NCBI GenBank assembly: GCA_013042825.1
Contig: JABDPL010000002.1
Location: 1 to 8,859, forward strand
Direction: 5' to 3'
Source: Flavobacteriaceae bacterium
GTDB taxonomy: Bacteria; Bacteroidota; Bacteroidia; Flavobacteriales; Flavobacteriaceae
DNA: 8,859 bases
A program made the translations under genes and the position numbers. Below are positions 6,953 through 8,859 of this stretch, one piece after another; within the stretch, counting starts at the first letter, position 1; each line of letters starts with the position of its first letter. The notes beneath the pieces were generated by a model that saw only the letters and a program-made list of their open reading frames with translations, had not been told where the DNA came from and made no database searches.

Positions 6953-8145
6953 ATAGCACAATCAGGATATATATAGTTGCTCTTGTTATACTCTTTATAG
7001 GAGCCGTTGCTATCGAGTTCTCCAAACCGGTTCCCATCGACTGGTCGAGAAACTACAATGAAACATTGAAATCACCTTATGGTACTTATATTTTCTTCAA
7101 TGAGCTCAAAAACCTGTTTCCTCAAAGTACTTTAGAAGAATTGGGGGTAACGGCTTACGAATATTTTAATGAGCGCTATAACTGGGATTATGATGAATAT
7201 GAGGTCGATGGAACCTTCGTATATATCGATGAAGCCATGCGTATTGATGATATATCGGCACAAGAGCTTCTTGATTTTGCTTCTTTTGGGAATGATGTTT
7301 TCATATCGAGTAGTTATTTACCCGAAAGAATAAAAGATTCACTTAACCTGGAATTATCAAATCATTATGACTTTACGGGAACCGCTGATCTGTTGCTTGC
7401 TAATAGGCGATCGACGGGGGATTCCATCACCATTGAGCGGGGCCTCAACAATATTTTCTTTTCTGAGTTGGATTCATTGAATACCACAGTTTTAGGATAT
7501 CAGAGGTTCAGCAAGGAAAATAAAATAAACTTCATCCGTGTTGATCACGGTGAAGGGCGCTTTCTCTTACACCTGCAACCCGTTGTATTCACGAATTACA
7601 GCCTTTTGAAAAACAACAATAAACGCTATACCGAAAGGGTGATTTCATATTTAAATGAAACGCCCATATTCTTCGATAGTAAGAATAAAAAGCGTTTAAG
7701 CATGAGCCAGAGTCCGATGCGATACATCCTTAGCAAACCTGCTCTGAAATGGGCATGGTTGCTGGGTTTGATCAGTATTTTGATTTTTGTGATTTTTAAT
7801 GCCAAAAGGAAGCAACGGATAGTAAGAATCATCAAACCCCATGAAAATACAACGGTTGCCTTTACCAAAACCATCGGAAACCTTTACTATGAAACACGTG
7901 ATCACGACAACGTTATCGATAAAAAGATCACCTATTTCCTTGAATTCATCAGGCGGAACTATTATCTCGATACCCAAATACTAGATGAAAAATTCATGAA
8001 ATTGCTGGCATTGAAATCTGGCAGAAAACCCGCTATTGTAAATAAATTAGTAAAATTGATCGCACATTTGAGAGCAAAAGCATCATGTTCGGAAGAGGAC
8101 TTGCTCGAACTGAACCGTGCGTTGGAAAACTTTTATATATCCTGA
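6949..8145 (+). CDS. DUF4350 domain, two-pass membrane protein
   Basis: A 398-residue protein that starts inside the ATGA overlap with the DUF4129 gene. It has an N-terminal membrane anchor at about 5-22, an extracytoplasmic domain at about 25-262, a second span at about 268-284, and a basic stop-transfer sequence (AKRKQR) leading into a cytoplasmic C-terminal region of about 110 residues. The segment just after the first span, DWSRNYNETLKSPYGTYIFFNELK spread over residues 31-54, matches the start of DUF4350 domains. Such domains are thought to have a fold like class I glutamine amidotransferases, but I see no catalytic Cys-His-Glu set, so a binding role is likelier. The cytoplasmic tail could contact the MoxR ATPase encoded 2 nt downstream; that is inference. 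DUF4350 genes beside moxR are a recurrent arrangement. Family assignment is good; biochemical function is unknown. Confidence 0.87.
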   Translation: MNSTIRIYIVALVILFIGAVAIEFSKPVPIDWSRNYNETLKSPYGTYIFFNELKNLFPQSTLEELGVTAYEYFNERYNWDYDEYEVDGTFVYIDEAMRIDDISAQELLDFASFGNDVFISSSYLPERIKDSLNLELSNHYDFTGTADLLLANRRSTGDSITIERGLNNIFFSELDSLNTTVLGYQRFSKENKINFIRVDHGEGRFLLHLQPVVFTNYSLLKNNNKRYTERVISYLNETPIFFDSKNKKRLSMSQSPMRYILSKPALKWAWLLGLISILIFVIFNAKRKQRIVRIIKPHENTTVAFTKTIGNLYYETRDHDNVIDKKITYFLEFIRRNYYLDTQILDEKFMKLLALKSGRKPAIVNKLVKLIAHLRAKASCSEEDLLELNRALENFYIS

Positions 8146-8147
8146 TT

Positions 8148-8859
8148 ATGGAACATACAAACGATCATCAAGACGAACAACCGAATCAAAATCAAGAATC
8201 ACCGTATAACAGCAAGCCTGAAGGCGATTCGGGAATCCCTTCCGAAGAGAATATAAATTTTGAGAGCAGGATAGACCTCACGGAATTGCAAGAAGGCATA
8301 AACCTGATTAAACAGGAGATCGGAAAGGTCATCGTGGGTCAGAAATCCATGATCGACATGTTGGTCGCCTCTATTCTTGCGAACGGACATGCCCTCATTG
8401 AAGGTGTGCCCGGGGTTGCTAAGACCATTTCGGCCAAGTTACTTGCAAAATCCCTGAATATCGGTTTCAGCCGTATTCAGTTTACACCAGACCTCATGCC
8501 CAGTGATATCCTGGGAACTTCGGTCTTTAATCTGAAAACAAGTGAATTTGAATTCAAAGAGGGTCCTATTTTTTCAAACATGATTTTGATAGATGAGATC
8601 AACAGGGCTCCGGCGAAGACACAGGCCGCTTTATTCGAGGTCATGGAGGAACGTCAGATCACCATAGACGGACAAAAATACTTTATGGATCTGCCATTTA
8701 TCGTGCTTGCCACTCAAAATCCCATCGAGCAGGAAGGCACCTACCCGCTTCCCGAAGCCCAGCTTGACCGCTTTATGTTCAATCTGTGGATCGACTATCC
8801 GTCCAAGAGTGATGAAATGAAAATTGTACACGCGACCACAAGCGGACACGATCCACAAC
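8148..8859 (+). CDS. MoxR-family AAA+ ATPase, 3' end cut by window edge
   Basis: The first 237 codons of a MoxR-type AAA+ ATPase, usually about 320-340 residues, are present. Landmarks in order: IGKVIVGQK (58-66), Walker A GVPGVAKT (86-93), the pre-sensor stretch FTPDLMPSDILG (112-123), Walker B MILIDEINR (145-153) with D149-E150, sensor 1 ATQNP with N191, and LPEAQLDRF (201-209) with the arginine finger R208. All ATP-binding and hydrolysis residues expected in this part are intact. Residues 1-40 are a polar tail rich in N, Q, E and S before the first helix. MoxR ATPases form ring hexamers in the cytoplasm and act as chaperones or maturation factors, commonly with a von Willebrand A or DUF58 partner. 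The start follows the DUF4350 stop by 2 nt, so it is the last visible gene of the operon. The missing part would hold the C-terminal lid domain. Its client cannot be told from sequence. Confidence 0.95.
   Translation, partial: MEHTNDHQDEQPNQNQESPYNSKPEGDSGIPSEENINFESRIDLTELQEGINLIKQEIGKVIVGQKSMIDMLVASILANGHALIEGVPGVAKTISAKLLAKSLNIGFSRIQFTPDLMPSDILGTSVFNLKTSEFEFKEGPIFSNMILIDEINRAPAKTQAALFEVMEERQITIDGQKYFMDLPFIVLATQNPIEQEGTYPLPEAQLDRFMFNLWIDYPSKSDEMKIVHATTSGHDPQ

Noticed and set aside
7626..7977. Two minus-strand open frames within the DUF4350 gene
   Set aside because: Antisense to a continuous gene in a coupled operon; the translations look like random sequence.
8148..8859. Bat (aerotolerance) operon assignment for the MoxR gene
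   Set aside because: No BatA-E genes are visible; the upstream DUF4350, DUF4129 and SpoIIM genes point to a different MoxR neighbourhood. It cannot be fully excluded without downstream sequence.

Overview
The window looks like chromosomal DNA from a member of the Bacteroidota, most likely a marine Flavobacteriaceae. The supporting signs are AT-leaning, moderate base composition, no convincing Shine-Dalgarno sequences before the genes, a TAnnTTTG-type promoter box, two short lipoprotein signal peptides (LILSC, LFLSC), and protein families whose wording matches flavobacterial versions. It is densely coded: no gap exceeds about 85 bases, and I see no mobile element, CRISPR array, tRNA or rRNA.

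Left part (1-3504), housekeeping. A Nudix hydrolase of the CoA-pyrophosphatase type runs leftward off the edge. Its start codon lies only 2 bp from the start of a rightward cyclophilin-type peptidylprolyl isomerase lipoprotein. After an 84-bp gap comes a long M3-family zinc metallopeptidase (Dcp/oligopeptidase type), also a predicted lipoprotein. These two act outside the cytoplasm, on protein folding and peptide breakdown.

Middle (3507-3533). A perfect 11-bp hairpin with A and T tracts forms a two-way terminator between the convergent peptidase and RDD genes.

Right part (3532-8859), a membrane-associated MoxR ATPase locus. An RDD-family membrane protein is transcribed leftward. Divergent from it, 23 bp away, is a tightly packed rightward operon: SpoIIM/DUF95 membrane protein, an unnamed polytopic membrane protein, a signal-peptide-bearing single-pass DUF4129 protein, a two-pass DUF4350 protein, and a MoxR-type AAA+ ATPase cut by the right edge. 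The four junctions are overlaps of 14, 8 and 4 nt and then a 2-nt gap, so translation is probably coupled. MoxR-DUF58-DUF4350-DUF4129-SpoIIM-RDD neighbourhoods recur in distant bacteria, including actinobacteria. A DUF58 gene is therefore predicted just past the right edge. My inference is that the ATPase works on or through a membrane complex built by the other proteins. Its substrate and purpose cannot be read from the sequence, and this is the most interesting part of the window.
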